A DNA stretch of 64,000 nt from Gammaproteobacteria bacterium (GTDB lineage Bacteria > Pseudomonadota > Gammaproteobacteria > Pseudomonadales > Azotimanducaceae). A program made the position numbers and the translations under genes. This document shows, one piece after another, positions 8,128-17,732 of the stretch. Position 1 is the stretch's first letter, and every line of letters begins with the position of its first letter. The notes beneath the pieces were generated by a model. The model saw only the letters and a program-made list of their open reading frames with translations. It searched no databases and was not told where the DNA came from. The stretch is taken from assembly GCA_012269545.1 (NCBI GenBank), contig JAAXKB010000081.1, positions 1-64,000 on the forward strand, given 5' to 3'.

Positions 8128-9273
8128 TTAGGGTTGTGGCATCAGAGCAAAGCAGTCCCTGATTTCACTGACAAACACGTCGGGTTGTTCAAACGCGGCA
8201 AAATGACCGCCATTATCTTTGTCGCGCCAGAAGACGATGTTTTTGTAAACCGCGCTTGCGAAACGCTGGCTTGTGCGAAAAATCTCTTTGGGGAAAATCG
8301 ACGCGCCCATGGGGACGTTCACGGGTATGCTGTTGCCCGCCGCCCCGCCAAAACTTTCCCAATACAAACGCGCGGATGAAGCGCCTGCGCCGTTGAGCCA
8401 ATACATCATAATATCGTCCAGCAACTCGTCGCGGCTGACGACGTTCTCTGGGTGTCCTTGGCAGTCCATCCACTGGTAAAACTTTTCAACAATCCAAGCG
8501 GCCTGTCCGCTGGGAGAATCCGCTAAGCCGTAACCGAGGGTCTGGGGTCGCGTCGCTTGTTGTTTGGAATAACCGGAATCTGATTCTTGGTAGAACTGCC
8601 AACCCGCTAAGGCCGATAGCTCAATCTCGGTCAAATCACTGGCGCTGGGATCAGGCGGCACGGTCACCATGTTCAGGTGAATCCCTAGACAGTGCTCGGG
8701 ATCGCGGCGCCCGATATGGGATGTGACCACGGCTCCCCAGTCGCCGCCTTGGGCGAAATAACGCGGGTAATTCAACCTTGCCATGAGCTCTGCCCAAGCG
8801 TCGGCTGTTTTCTCCACGCTCCATCCTGTCTCTGTGGGTTTATCTGAAAAGCCATAGCCCGGCAATGACGGTATCACGAGATGGAATGCGTCATCTGCCT
8901 TGCCGCCATGTTTTTGTGGTTCGGTGAGCGGTTCGATGACCTTGAGAAATTCAACAACGGATCCCGGCCAGCCGTGGGTGAGTAGCAGGGGTCGCGCATT
9001 GGGGTTACTTGATTTGATGTGCATGAAGTGAATGCCCAGACCTAGAACAGTCGTTTTGAAGTTGTCATAGGCATTCAGTCGAGTGGCCAAACGCTGGTGG
9101 TCGTAGTCAGAGCCCCAGTACTCCACCAGTTCCTGCACATAGGCCAGCGGCACGCCCTGACGCCAATCGTTTGTGGTTTCTGCGTCCGGCCAGCGCGTAT
9201 GACGGATGCGCTGCTTGAGGTCCGTCACGGCCTCGCTACTGATGTTGATATCGAATGGTGTGATCGCAGTCAT
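8128..9273 (-). CDS. Epoxide hydrolase (microsomal EH-like, alpha/beta hydrolase)
   Basis: Opens epoxides to diols through an Asp-ester intermediate. An N-terminal EHN region (FDINISSEAVTDLKQRI) precedes an alpha/beta-hydrolase core with the oxyanion motif HGWPGS (100-105), nucleophile Asp178 in GGDWG, and catalytic His357 in DNGGHFAAFEQPD. At 381 aa it is standard length. The frame is open 21 residues further, but the ATG at 9273 with AGGAG 6 nt upstream is preferred. It follows the SDR gene by 28 bp on the same strand; together they could turn an epoxide into a diol and then a ketol. No signal peptide. Confidence 0.92.
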   Translation of the reverse strand: MTAITPFDINISSEAVTDLKQRIRHTRWPDAETTNDWRQGVPLAYVQELVEYWGSDYDHQRLATRLNAYDNFKTTVLGLGIHFMHIKSSNPNARPLLLTHGWPGSVVEFLKVIEPLTEPQKHGGKADDAFHLVIPSLPGYGFSDKPTETGWSVEKTADAWAELMARLNYPRYFAQGGDWGAVVTSHIGRRDPEHCLGIHLNMVTVPPDPSASDLTEIELSALAGWQFYQESDSGYSKQQATRPQTLGYGLADSPSGQAAWIVEKFYQWMDCQGHPENVVSRDELLDDIMMYWLNGAGASSARLYWESFGGAAGNSIPVNVPMGASIFPKEIFRTSQRFASAVYKNIVFWRDKDNGGHFAAFEQPDVFVSEIRDCFALMPQP

Positions 9274-9301
9274 GGAAACTCCTGTTGGTTGGATCGTTGG
9301 C

Positions 9302-10075
9302 TTAAAGCGAGGCGCAGATATGGCCGCCATCGACAACCAGTACTGATCCAGTCATGTAGCGCGAGGCGTCACTGGCCAACAGTAATAGCGGCCCGTCGAG
9401 GTCTGGGAATTCACCTACCCGACGCATGGGGATGCCTTTGACGAAATTTTCACTCATCGGGGATTCCAGCAAGATACGGCTGACGTCAGTAAGAAAATAG
9501 CCGGGTGCCAGAGCGTTTACTCGGATGTTGTATTTCGCTGCCTCTAACGACATAACCTCGGTCATGCGGGTCATGCCGCCCTTGGATACAGCGTAAGGGA
9601 ACTGACCCTTGATGGTGCGGGAGTCCGTAATACTGGAAATCATTATGATGTTGCCGCCGTCTTGTTTATGGGCAACCACCCGATCGGTGTAGAGCTTAGA
9701 AACCAGCCATGCAGACTTAAGGTTGGTGTCTAAAACAAAGTCCCAATCATCTTCATCAATGGTGTGATAGGTTTTGGCACCGGCTTCCACGCCCGCATTG
9801 TTTATAACGCAATCCAGTCGACCATAGTGGTCGTATGCGGCATCCAGAAAATTCCCGATGGTTTCTTTGTCGCGAACATCCAAGGTCACGGCCAATGCTT
9901 CACCCCCGTTCGCTGTGATTTCGTCGACTCGCTCTGTCAGCTTGTCGGTGCGCCGAGCGCCGAGTATTACTTTGGCGCCTGCACTGGCCAGCACGCCGGC
10001 AAAGTGGTGGCCAAAGCCTGATGATGCGCCAGTAATGGCAACGACGTGCCCATTCAGATTAAACGGTTGTTGCAT
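9302..10075 (-). CDS. SDR family oxidoreductase
   Basis: Classical short-chain dehydrogenase of 257 aa: dinucleotide motif TGASSGFG at 15-22, NNAG at 92-95, catalytic Ser148 and Tyr161-x3-Lys165 (YAVSK). The acidic/basic residues after beta-2 (ARRTDK) suggest NADP(H). It oxidises an alcohol or reduces a ketone. A GAGGGA site precedes the ATG. It is the first gene of a two-gene unit with the epoxide hydrolase and is divergent from the CitE-like gene across 125 bp that should hold both promoters. Confidence 0.93.
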   Translation of the reverse strand: MQQPFNLNGHVVAITGASSGFGHHFAGVLASAGAKVILGARRTDKLTERVDEITANGGEALAVTLDVRDKETIGNFLDAAYDHYGRLDCVINNAGVEAGAKTYHTIDEDDWDFVLDTNLKSAWLVSKLYTDRVVAHKQDGGNIIMISSITDSRTIKGQFPYAVSKGGMTRMTEVMSLEAAKYNIRVNALAPGYFLTDVSRILLESPMSENFVKGIPMRRVGEFPDLDGPLLLLASDASRYMTGSVLVVDGGHICASL

Positions 10076-10200
10076 GTCATGATTCCCTCTGTGAAGACTC
10101 TTGCCGGCGCAAGCGCGCGGATTAAAGTTTTGATGCTAATGCAAAATAGACGTTAGCGTGGCACTTTAGTGAGAGCGTACACACCCTAAGGAAAGGATTC

Positions 10201-11076
10201 ATGACTGCTCAAGCGTCCATCGTGCCCCGTCGCTCGCTGCTTTATATGCCCGGCGCGAATCCTCGCGCGATGAAAAAAGCGCAGTCTTTGGACTGTGACA
10301 CCATTATTTTCGATCTTGAGGATGCAGTGGCTGCCAGCGCCAAAACGCTGGCTCGTTCTCAGGTGCTTGCTGCGCTAGAGCAAAACGCCTACGGGCATCG
10401 CGAGCTGGTGGTCCGATGTAATGGCTTAGATACGCCATGGGGGATGGACGACTTACGCTGTTTTGCAAACGCGCCCATCGGGGCGCTGCTGTTCCCAAAA
10501 ATCGAAAGCGCAGAGCAGATCACCGAGATAAAGGATGCATTGGCAAGCCACGGATCTGCATTGCCGCTGTGGATCATGATTGAGACGCCGACCGCCGTTA
10601 TGGATTTGCCGCGCTTTGCGGGCGACCCTCAGATTACGGGCATAGTCATGGGGACCAGTGATTTGGTGAAGGAACTGCGCGCTCAGCATACGCCCTCGCG
10701 CGATAATCTCGCCTATGCACTGCAGCGTTGTGTCCTCGTTGCCCGGCACCTGAGAAAAGACATTTTCGATGGCGTGCATCTAGACTTTCGCAATCTGGAC
10801 AGCTTGCGCGAGGCCTGTGAAGCGGGCCGGACAATTGGCTTCGACGGCAAAACACTGATACATCCTGGCCAAGTTCAGGTCGCCAACGAGGTGTTTGGTT
10901 ACAGTGCGGCTGACGTCGCTAAAGCGAAGGCGATTTTGTCAGCATGGCAGGAAGCGTTACTGCAGGGTCAGGGCGTTGCCGAGTTGGACGGTCAGTTGAT
11001 TGAAAACTTGCATGCGGAAGAAGCGGAGCGTGTCGTAACCTTTGCTCAGGCACTTGCCCAACGACAGAAGGCATAA
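10201..11076 (+). CDS. HpcH/HpaI aldolase / CitE-like CoA ester lyase
   Basis: 291 residues with the CitE-like TIM-barrel hallmarks: RRSLLYMPGANP at the start, FDLEDAVA (37-44), VVRCNG (70-75), LLFPKIES (97-103) and GFDGKTLIHPGQV near residue 220. The family cleaves or hydrolyses CoA esters such as citramalyl-CoA, malyl-CoA or 3-hydroxyacyl-CoA using Mg2+. It is a stand-alone protein without citrate lyase alpha/gamma subunits nearby, so not citrate lyase. AAGGA precedes the ATG. The alpha/beta hydrolase follows after 12 bp and is almost certainly co-transcribed. Confidence 0.9.
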   Translation: MTAQASIVPRRSLLYMPGANPRAMKKAQSLDCDTIIFDLEDAVAASAKTLARSQVLAALEQNAYGHRELVVRCNGLDTPWGMDDLRCFANAPIGALLFPKIESAEQITEIKDALASHGSALPLWIMIETPTAVMDLPRFAGDPQITGIVMGTSDLVKELRAQHTPSRDNLAYALQRCVLVARHLRKDIFDGVHLDFRNLDSLREACEAGRTIGFDGKTLIHPGQVQVANEVFGYSAADVAKAKAILSAWQEALLQGQGVAELDGQLIENLHAEEAERVVTFAQALAQRQKA

Positions 11077-11088
11077 ATGGAATAAAAA

Positions 11089-11904
11089 ATGCTCGAGCAA
11101 GAATTTTCCGGATTTATCGAGGCCAACGGGCTGCGGCTCTATGCTGAACGAAGGGGGACAGGCGAGTTACTTCTCTACATCAGCGGCACCGGTGCGGATT
11201 TGCGCAACAAACCCAATCAGTTCGACTCTCCAATTGGTCATCATTTTGATCTGGTGAGTTTTGATCAGAGAGGGCTGGGGCAAAGTGAAAATCCCCCGGG
11301 CGAATACACCATGGCGGACTACGCTAATGATGCCTCGGCAGTGTTGGATATGATCAGCGAAAACAGCAAGGTGCGCGTGGTTGGCGTGTCGTTTGGCGGC
11401 ATGGTGGCGCAGGAACTTGCCATTCGTTATCCGGACAAAATTCGTTCACTGGTGCTGGCTTGTACGTCCTCCGGCGGCGAGGGTCAGCCGTCCTATCCTC
11501 TGCACGAGCTTGAAGCTTTGGAAACATCGGCGAGAGTGCGGCGCAATTTGCAGATTTCCGATACCCGGCGCACCGATACGTGGATTGCCGAAAACCCAGA
11601 ATCCTGGGATAAGTTGAAGCAACTGTCGCTGGCGTCCAGACGGGCGGATCGGGACGAGCAGGGAGCGCGGAAGCAGCTTGCTGCGCGAGCGCATCACGAC
11701 ACTTATGATCGTTTGGGTGGGTTAACAATGCCTGTGCTGTTGGTCGGTGGCCTCTATGACGGAATCGCCCCGTCAGAGAACATGCGAGCTCTCTGTGACG
11801 TAATACCCGATGCGCAACTTCGTCTTTACGAAGGGGGACATCTGTTTTTTCTGCAAGACAAACGTGCGTATCCAGACATGATTCGCTGGCTGCAAGAGCA
11901 CTAG
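11089..11904 (+). CDS. Alpha/beta hydrolase
   Basis: 271 residues with a complete triad: Ser101 in the GVSFGG elbow, Asp224 (GLYDGIAP) and His251 (YEGGHLFFL). The fold and length fit esterases, enol-lactone hydrolases and C-C hydrolases of aromatic or alicyclic degradation. It lies 12 bp after the CitE-like gene. Its stop shares the four bases CTAG (11901-11904) with the stop of the convergent RND gene. The substrate is not predictable. Confidence 0.9.
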   Translation: MLEQEFSGFIEANGLRLYAERRGTGELLLYISGTGADLRNKPNQFDSPIGHHFDLVSFDQRGLGQSENPPGEYTMADYANDASAVLDMISENSKVRVVGVSFGGMVAQELAIRYPDKIRSLVLACTSSGGEGQPSYPLHELEALETSARVRRNLQISDTRRTDTWIAENPESWDKLKQLSLASRRADRDEQGARKQLAARAHHDTYDRLGGLTMPVLLVGGLYDGIAPSENMRALCDVIPDAQLRLYEGGHLFFLQDKRAYPDMIRWLQEH

Positions 11905-14900
11905 CCCGCAGAGTTGCCCGCCAGTTGGTCTGCGGCACTGCCTCGCATACCGCGTATGCGTCGCAAGAGCGCCTTAAGCTGGTGAGGAATTGCGAGCATG
12001 GCTGGTGTCGTAACCAAGGTCAGCAGCGTGGCAAAGGTTAGTCCAGAAACAATGGCCTGTGACAATGGCACCCAGAAACTGGAAAGCATGCTGCCGTATT
12101 CGATGGTTCGATTAATCAAGTCAATACTTAAGTTGCTCGCTAAGGGCAACAGGCCAAACACTGTGGTTATGGTTGTAAGCATGACAGGCCGTAAACGCTG
12201 AGCGCCGGTACGAACGATGACATCCTCATAGTGCATGTCGGGGTTTTTGCTGCGAATCTCGTTGTACGTGTCGATCAGAACAATATTGTTGTTTACCACA
12301 ATGCCCGCCAAAGCCACCACGCCAACGCCGGTCAGGATAGCGCTGAAAGGGTTCCCGGTAACCAGCAGTCCAATCAGTACTCCCGCGGTAGATAAGACGA
12401 CCGCAAACAGAATCAGCGAGCTCTGATAGAAACTGTTGAATTGGGTTACCAGCAGCACGAACATGAGTAACAGTGACATGCCAAATGCTACGCCAACGAA
12501 GGCGAGGGATTCCGCTTGTTCCTCATTGGCACCCCTGAACTGGATGCGAAGTTCGGGCGGCCAGTCTTGAGAGTCGATCCAGGCCTGTATTTCCTTGACC
12601 TTGGTGTCGGCAAGCACATCAGGTGCGACGTTGGCGAGGATCATCATAATGGGCGTGCTGTTGACTCGCTGCAAGGTATCCACATTGTCGGAAGGTTTAA
12701 CAGTGACAAAGTTTGTCAGCGGCACAAGCCCGCCGGACGTAACGATTTGCAACTCATCCAGGGCCATGACGCCCCGCTGTTCAGAGGGATATCGCACGCG
12801 AATGTCTACCGCATCCTCGGAGCGATCAGGACGGTACTCGCCAACTTTGATGCCGTTGGTCAAGAGCTGAACTGCCACACCGACCTGAGTGACATCGGCA
12901 CCATAGATCGCAGCCTGCGCGCGATCCACCTCGATTTTGAATTCCACGCCGGGTAAGGCGCGAGTGTCGTCGATGTCTCGAATGTCCTCGACGCTGGTGT
13001 TGAGGTAATCCACTATTTTGGTAACGGCCGGCTCGATCAGAGCGCGGTTGTAAGAGGACAACTCAATTTGCAGGTCTTTGCCTGTGGGGGGACCCATGTC
13101 CATAGGCTGCAACTCGACTTGCACCCCGACAATGTCTTGGGTCAGTGCCCTGACCTCTTCGAGTACCGTCTTTGAGTTCATGCGTCGGTCGGATCGGTCG
13201 TACAGTTCCAAGAAGACGGATCCGATTCGATCAGTGCCCCCGTCACGGCTGGGTCGTCCTGACAATTCGGTATAGGCGTTCACGTGGGCAATACCTTCAA
13301 CTTGGAGGACGCGCTCTTCCACTTCCCTCAACAATTCGTTGGTTTCATCGACGCTGAGGTTGCCTCGAGCGCGAAGATTGACCATGGCGAATTTATTCTC
13401 GCCGTCTGAAAAATAGATCAAGCCGCTGCCATACTGACCATAAGCCCAGAACGTTGAGAACAAAATCGTGATCGTGCCGATCATGGTGATCAGACCGTAA
13501 CGAGTCGCGACGCCAAGCACCCGTGCATAAAACCCTGTGATCGATTTGAGGGTTCTCGGATCGCCGTTTTCTAGCACGTCGAGCTTATGCTGTGCGCGTT
13601 CGTTGGTGCTGCCAGCCTTGCCAAAAATGGAGCCAATGACGGGGCCAAATATCAGGGCATATAACAGGCTGCCGGACAGGACCGTAAAGACCGTTACCGG
13701 CAAGAAACGCATGAATTTGCCGGAAACGCCGGGCCAGAACATCAGCGGCAAGAATGCCGCGAGAGTGGTCGCAATAGATGCGGTGACTGGCCAAAACATG
13801 CGCTGAGACGCCATCACGTAGGCGCGATGGGGGTTGTAGCCTTCGGTCATTTTGCGATCGGCGTATTCGGTCACGACGATGGCGCCATCAATGAGCATGC
13901 CCAAGCCTAACAGCATGCCGAACATCACCATAAAGTTGAACGAATAGCCGAGCAGGTAAATGAAAATAAGTGAGAACAAGAAAGAGGCTGGAATGCCTAA
14001 TCCAACAATGATGCCGCTGCGCAGGCCCATCGCGGCAACAACGATGATCATGACAAGGCCCAAGGCAGTAACGATGTTGCCCTCTAGCTCGACGACTTGA
14101 CTCTCGGCGTAAGGTGCTTGGTCCTGAGAATAAATGAGACTGACCTTGGCTGGTAATCGCGGTCTAAATTGTTCGGCAACTCGCTTGGCATTGGCAATGG
14201 CGTCGAGGACGTTGTAGTTCGCCCGCTTAACGATCTGCAGGCTGATGGTATTACGTCCGTCCACCCGAGCGTAGCTGGTGCGGTCTTTGAAAGTGCGGCG
14301 TACCTGAGCCACATCACTAATGGTAATGACGGTATCGCCGGATGTTTTAATGGGGATGTTCAGCACATCTCGAGGGTCTTCGATGATGCTGGGTACTTTG
14401 ACCGAAAAGCGTCCTTCACCGTTGTCCAAGCTGCCGGCGGGTATCAGCCGGTTGTTGCTTACGATGCTGTTGATGATTTGATCGGTGGAGAGCTGATAGG
14501 TTTCCAAAATGGTGGGATCGATGATGGCTTCCATCAGTTCTTCGCGCTGTCCAGTCATGTCAGCGGATAGAATGCCCTCTTGGGCTTCTATTTCATCTCG
14601 CAGATCCAGCGCAATGTTGTAGAGCATTCGCTCTGGCACGTCACCGATCAGGTTGATTTGCAGAATCGGAAAATCCGACGTGGACTGCTCTTGAACAATG
14701 GGCTCTTCTGCATCGCTGGGGAATTCAACTTTGGCGCGATCTACCGCCTCACGAGTGTCTAACAGGGCTTGGTCGAGATCAAAGTCGGCATCGAATTCCA
14801 CCATAACAGTGCCCGCATTTTCAGCTGCGAAACTGTTGATTTCTTCGATGCCCTCCACCTGACGAAGCTCGATCTCCAGAGGCATAACCAGCAAACGTTC

Positions 14901-15077
14901 GGCATCCTCCGGCGATATACCCTCGTGAACCACGGTAATGACGAAAAAGGGCACATCAATCTCCGGGTCACCCTCAACGGGGATGGCGATTCGTGCAATG
15001 GATCCCGCGAGCAGGATCATAAACAGCAGAAGGAGTGTCGTGCGTGAGCGCGAAATAATGGCGGCAAGAGCGTTCAT
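11901..15077 (-). CDS. RND efflux transporter, inner-membrane pump subunit
   Basis: 1058 residues, the size of AcrB/MexF pumps, with an N-terminal helix, two large periplasmic loops and two helix bundles. The TM4 motif GMLIDGAIVVTEYAD places Asp397 at the proton-relay site equivalent to AcrB Asp407/408. The N-terminal region (IPVEGDPEIDVPFFVI, FPSDAEEPIVQE) resembles the branch of RND pumps common in marine gammaproteobacteria, for which substrates are unknown. AAGGA lies 12 nt before the ATG. The membrane-fusion gene is 76 bp upstream in the same direction. No outer-membrane channel gene is here, so a TolC-like partner is encoded elsewhere. Confidence 0.95.
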   Translation of the reverse strand: MNALAAIISRSRTTLLLLFMILLAGSIARIAIPVEGDPEIDVPFFVITVVHEGISPEDAERLLVMPLEIELRQVEGIEEINSFAAENAGTVMVEFDADFDLDQALLDTREAVDRAKVEFPSDAEEPIVQEQSTSDFPILQINLIGDVPERMLYNIALDLRDEIEAQEGILSADMTGQREELMEAIIDPTILETYQLSTDQIINSIVSNNRLIPAGSLDNGEGRFSVKVPSIIEDPRDVLNIPIKTSGDTVITISDVAQVRRTFKDRTSYARVDGRNTISLQIVKRANYNVLDAIANAKRVAEQFRPRLPAKVSLIYSQDQAPYAESQVVELEGNIVTALGLVMIIVVAAMGLRSGIIVGLGIPASFLFSLIFIYLLGYSFNFMVMFGMLLGLGMLIDGAIVVTEYADRKMTEGYNPHRAYVMASQRMFWPVTASIATTLAAFLPLMFWPGVSGKFMRFLPVTVFTVLSGSLLYALIFGPVIGSIFGKAGSTNERAQHKLDVLENGDPRTLKSITGFYARVLGVATRYGLITMIGTITILFSTFWAYGQYGSGLIYFSDGENKFAMVNLRARGNLSVDETNELLREVEERVLQVEGIAHVNAYTELSGRPSRDGGTDRIGSVFLELYDRSDRRMNSKTVLEEVRALTQDIVGVQVELQPMDMGPPTGKDLQIELSSYNRALIEPAVTKIVDYLNTSVEDIRDIDDTRALPGVEFKIEVDRAQAAIYGADVTQVGVAVQLLTNGIKVGEYRPDRSEDAVDIRVRYPSEQRGVMALDELQIVTSGGLVPLTNFVTVKPSDNVDTLQRVNSTPIMMILANVAPDVLADTKVKEIQAWIDSQDWPPELRIQFRGANEEQAESLAFVGVAFGMSLLLMFVLLVTQFNSFYQSSLILFAVVLSTAGVLIGLLVTGNPFSAILTGVGVVALAGIVVNNNIVLIDTYNEIRSKNPDMHYEDVIVRTGAQRLRPVMLTTITTVFGLLPLASNLSIDLINRTIEYGSMLSSFWVPLSQAIVSGLTFATLLTLVTTPAMLAIPHQLKALLRRIRGMRGSAADQLAGNSAG

Positions 15078-15153
15078 TGCTTTGAGTATCCTTTATGGTT
15101 CGCCGGCTCGCCCGACCTAAAACCGTGGTTGATGGCGAGGTAGAGCGAAGCGT

Positions 15154-16287
15154 TTAGCTGTCGGCTTGTCCTCGGCCAGAGACAGATGATGTCGCCAAGG
15201 ATGTATTGACGAGAACCGGATCCACACGTTCTCCGCTGACGACCAACTCCTGGCCCACGGTGATGATTTTGGTTTTGTTCGGCAGGCCGGTAACCCAAAC
15301 GCCGTCATCTTCCTCAGCAATGACATCGACCGTATAAAATTCCACCCGGTTATCATCGTTTACCACTCGAATGCCATAGCCTCCGTTGTCATCCAGACTG
15401 AACAGGGCGGGTGAGACCTTCTGCGCCAATGCCTGAGCAACGGGAATGCGAATCTGTGTGGTCAGACCGGAGCGCAAGGCTCCATCAGCGTTGTCCAGCT
15501 CGACTTCAAGCGCGTACGTGCGCGTTTTCGGATCGTCTTGCTGGCCGACGAAGGTAATCGTGCCGCGAACCTCTGTTTGGTCGCCAAGTAAGCCAATGGC
15601 TTCCATACCGGGGTTGATTTGTTGCACGACCCGCTCACTTACGCGTCCAACCATCAACATAGGGTTCATGTCGACCAAGGTTGCGCAGGGCGCGCCGGGC
15701 TGAACGTAATCACCGACCTCCAGTTGCACATCCTCAATGAATCCCGCAAATGGGGCGCGCACGGCAGTTTTCTCAAGCGCCAAATCGCGACGGGCCAGCG
15801 CAGCTTGAGCGGAGGCCAGCGTAGCGCGCGCCGCAGCAATCGCGCTCTCTGAATTATAGCCTTGGGCGCGAAGACGTTTGACGCCCTCGAAGTCGATTCT
15901 TGCTTGTCTCACGCGTTGCTGTGATTCAATGAGCGCCGCTTCCCTGTCTTCGACTGACAGTCCGCAGAGTAGCTGATTCGCAGCCACAAGCTGTCCTCGC
16001 TCAACGGCTCGTTCCACCACGCGCCCGGTGATTTCTGTGCGCACTTCCACGGTGCGTTTGTTTTGGGTCTTGCCGCGAACGTTCGCGTAGCGCGTCTGCA
16101 GTTGCGCTTGTGCAAGTACAACTCGAACTTGGGTAGGCGCCTGATCGCTCATGAGCGTCAGGCTTTGTGCGTTGCGCTCCGCGATTGAGGACTCATATTC
16201 GACAGCTTCCTGATCGAGTTGGCCAGAAGCCAGCCAGCTGACCAGTAAAACAGCGATTGCGACGGCCCAAAGATAAGTGGCTCTCAT
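15154..16287 (-). CDS. RND efflux periplasmic adaptor (membrane fusion protein)
   Basis: 377 residues with an N-terminal membrane anchor (YLWAVAIAVLLVSWLASG) and no lipobox Cys. A biotinyl-lipoyl-like half (VEVRTEITGRVV) precedes a coiled-coil hairpin (roughly 115-180, rich in Ala/Gln/Arg), the second lipoyl half (VRAPFAGFIEDVQLEVGDYV) and a beta-barrel (VGRVSERVVQQINPGM). It links the RND pump to an outer-membrane channel. First gene of the two-gene pump unit; its promoter should lie in the approximately 290 bp upstream. Confidence 0.93.
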   Translation of the reverse strand: MRATYLWAVAIAVLLVSWLASGQLDQEAVEYESSIAERNAQSLTLMSDQAPTQVRVVLAQAQLQTRYANVRGKTQNKRTVEVRTEITGRVVERAVERGQLVAANQLLCGLSVEDREAALIESQQRVRQARIDFEGVKRLRAQGYNSESAIAAARATLASAQAALARRDLALEKTAVRAPFAGFIEDVQLEVGDYVQPGAPCATLVDMNPMLMVGRVSERVVQQINPGMEAIGLLGDQTEVRGTITFVGQQDDPKTRTYALEVELDNADGALRSGLTTQIRIPVAQALAQKVSPALFSLDDNGGYGIRVVNDDNRVEFYTVDVIAEEDDGVWVTGLPNKTKIITVGQELVVSGERVDPVLVNTSLATSSVSGRGQADS

Positions 16288-16572
16288 GAATGTGTTGTTC
16301 CTGTAAAAACGCCCAGCGGCAATGCTTCTGTTGGCTCAGCCCGGATGTTACGCATGGTAACAGCGTTAAAAAAGAGTTAGCAGGAGAAGAAGCCATTGAC
16401 TCATTGCTAACTTCCTTATTTTCCTGCGCTTTTGGGTCTAGTCCAGCGGAAGGCGGTGACAATAAAGTGAACGAGTTCAAAGTAATGTGAAGAAAAGGGA
16501 CAAAATGAATCACTGCTTCAGCATAAGGCGGGTGCGTGTCGCTGCTCTGACACAAAGCGACGGTTGGGCGGT
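16288..16572. other. Intergenic region upstream of the RND operon
   Basis: Between the adaptor start and the hairpin after the glutathione S-transferase gene there is about 285 bp without a convincing gene. It should contain the promoter of the pump operon reading leftward. I see no obvious TetR-type palindrome or good -35/-10 pair, and no regulator gene is adjacent. Confidence 0.4.
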
Positions 16573-16609
16573 GTGTCTGACTGAGCAGCGGATCTGCTCA
16601 GTCAGACGC
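16573..16609 (-). terminator. Long perfect stem-loop after the GST gene
   Basis: A 14-bp perfect inverted repeat (left arm 16575-16588, right arm 16594-16607, 5-nt loop CGGAT), extendable by a G-T and a G-C pair, begins 11 nt past the GST stop on the - strand. Neither side has a T-run. The position fits transcript termination or 3'-end protection; it also insulates the GST unit from the pump operon. Confidence 0.5.
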
Positions 16610-16619
16610 GTGGTCGGCG

Positions 16620-17234
16620 TTAGGCTTGTGCGCTTGGGCGTGCTGCCATTCGATCGAACCAAGCCTGTACGTTGGCATTCTCCGGGTTCATCGGTTGGCC
16701 GACGCCAGCGAAGAAAACCATCATGGAATAGAGCAAAATATCCGCCATCGAAAGGGATGCTCCGGCAATGAACTCACGGCCGTCGTTCATTTGCTCGTCC
16801 AGCCACGTCAGTTTGGCCTGAGTGATGCTCTTAAGTTTGTCTGCAGCCTCCGGAATCGTGATCATTCGGCTTTCGAATATTTGTAGACCTTCTGCGTAGC
16901 GAAAGCCATTGGCCATGGGTTCACAGATATTCAAATCCACGCGCCGGGTCCACATATGCGTATTGGCCCTCTCCTCGGGCGTATTGCCAATCAGTGTTGT
17001 TCCATCGGTAATGTCATCAAGGTACTGGCAAATTGCAGTAATTTCCGCGAGAACCGTGCCGTCATCCAGCTGCAGTGCCGGGCATTGACCTGAAGGGTTC
17101 TTGGCAAGGAAGGCTTCCTGCCGGTTCTCGCCACCCATCAGATCGACTTCCTCCATCGCAAGTTCAATCCCAAGCTCTGCTGCGTACATCCGCACCATGT
17201 GAGGGTTAGGGCCCATTGAGTTATATAGTTTCAT
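16620..17234 (-). CDS. Glutathione S-transferase
   Basis: 204 residues with an N-terminal thioredoxin fold (MKLYNSMGPNPHMVRM, NPSGQCPALQLDDG with the cis-Pro region, ITAICQYLDD) and an all-helical C-terminal domain containing the SMADILLYSMM element typical of GSTs. It conjugates glutathione to electrophiles or acts as a peroxidase or isomerase. CGGAG precedes the ATG. It follows glyoxalase I by 31 bp, forming a glutathione-dependent detoxification pair. Confidence 0.9.
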   Translation of the reverse strand: MKLYNSMGPNPHMVRMYAAELGIELAMEEVDLMGGENRQEAFLAKNPSGQCPALQLDDGTVLAEITAICQYLDDITDGTTLIGNTPEERANTHMWTRRVDLNICEPMANGFRYAEGLQIFESRMITIPEAADKLKSITQAKLTWLDEQMNDGREFIAGASLSMADILLYSMMVFFAGVGQPMNPENANVQAWFDRMAARPSAQA

Positions 17235-17265
17235 GTGATTGCTCCGTTTCTTTATCGTTTAGTTC

Positions 17266-17685
17266 TTACCACTCGCCAATGTTTTCCATGTCCTGCCACG
17301 GTGCCGCTGGCGCCAACGGTTCACCCTGTTGCAGAAGCTCGATAGAAATACCGTCTGGGGATCGAACGAAGGCCATGCGCCCATCCCGGGGCGGGCGATT
17401 GATTACTACCCCGTGATCCGACAGTCGCTGGCAGGTGGCGTAAATATCATCGACGCGGTACGCCAGATGACCGAAATTGCGACCGCCTTCATAGGGCTCA
17501 GGGTCCCAATTGTGCGTGAGTTCGACCTGCGCCTCTTCGTCTCCCTCGGCAGCCAGAAATACCAGGGTAAATCGACCTTCTTCACTGTCATAGCGCTTTA
17601 GCTCAGTCAGCCCAAGTGCCTGACAATAAAACGCCAACGACTTATCAATGTCTGTGACCCTGACCATGGTATGTAAATATTTCAC
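17266..17685 (-). CDS. gloA: Lactoylglutathione lyase (glyoxalase I)
   Basis: 139 residues, close to E. coli GloA (135). It converts the methylglyoxal-glutathione hemithioacetal to S-lactoylglutathione. Metal ligands align as His5, Glu55, His73 and Glu116. The glutathione-contact segment ELTHNWDPEPYEGG is also recognisable. The start is GTG at 17685 with GGAGG 6 nt upstream. The short spacing of the loop before Glu116 fits the Ni/Co-type bacterial enzyme rather than the longer Zn-type. Cotranscribed with the GST gene. Confidence 0.88.
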   Translation of the reverse strand: MKYLHTMVRVTDIDKSLAFYCQALGLTELKRYDSEEGRFTLVFLAAEGDEEAQVELTHNWDPEPYEGGRNFGHLAYRVDDIYATCQRLSDHGVVINRPPRDGRMAFVRSPDGISIELLQQGEPLAPAAPWQDMENIGEW

Positions 17686-17732
17686 GAACCCTCCTGACTG
17701 CGTTGGTTTGCCGAGTCTACATGACTAAACGG

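Noticed and set aside
12516-12956. 146-codon + strand frame inside the RND gene
   Set aside because: Shadow of the conserved RND coding sequence in the opposite strand; no ribosome site or family pattern.
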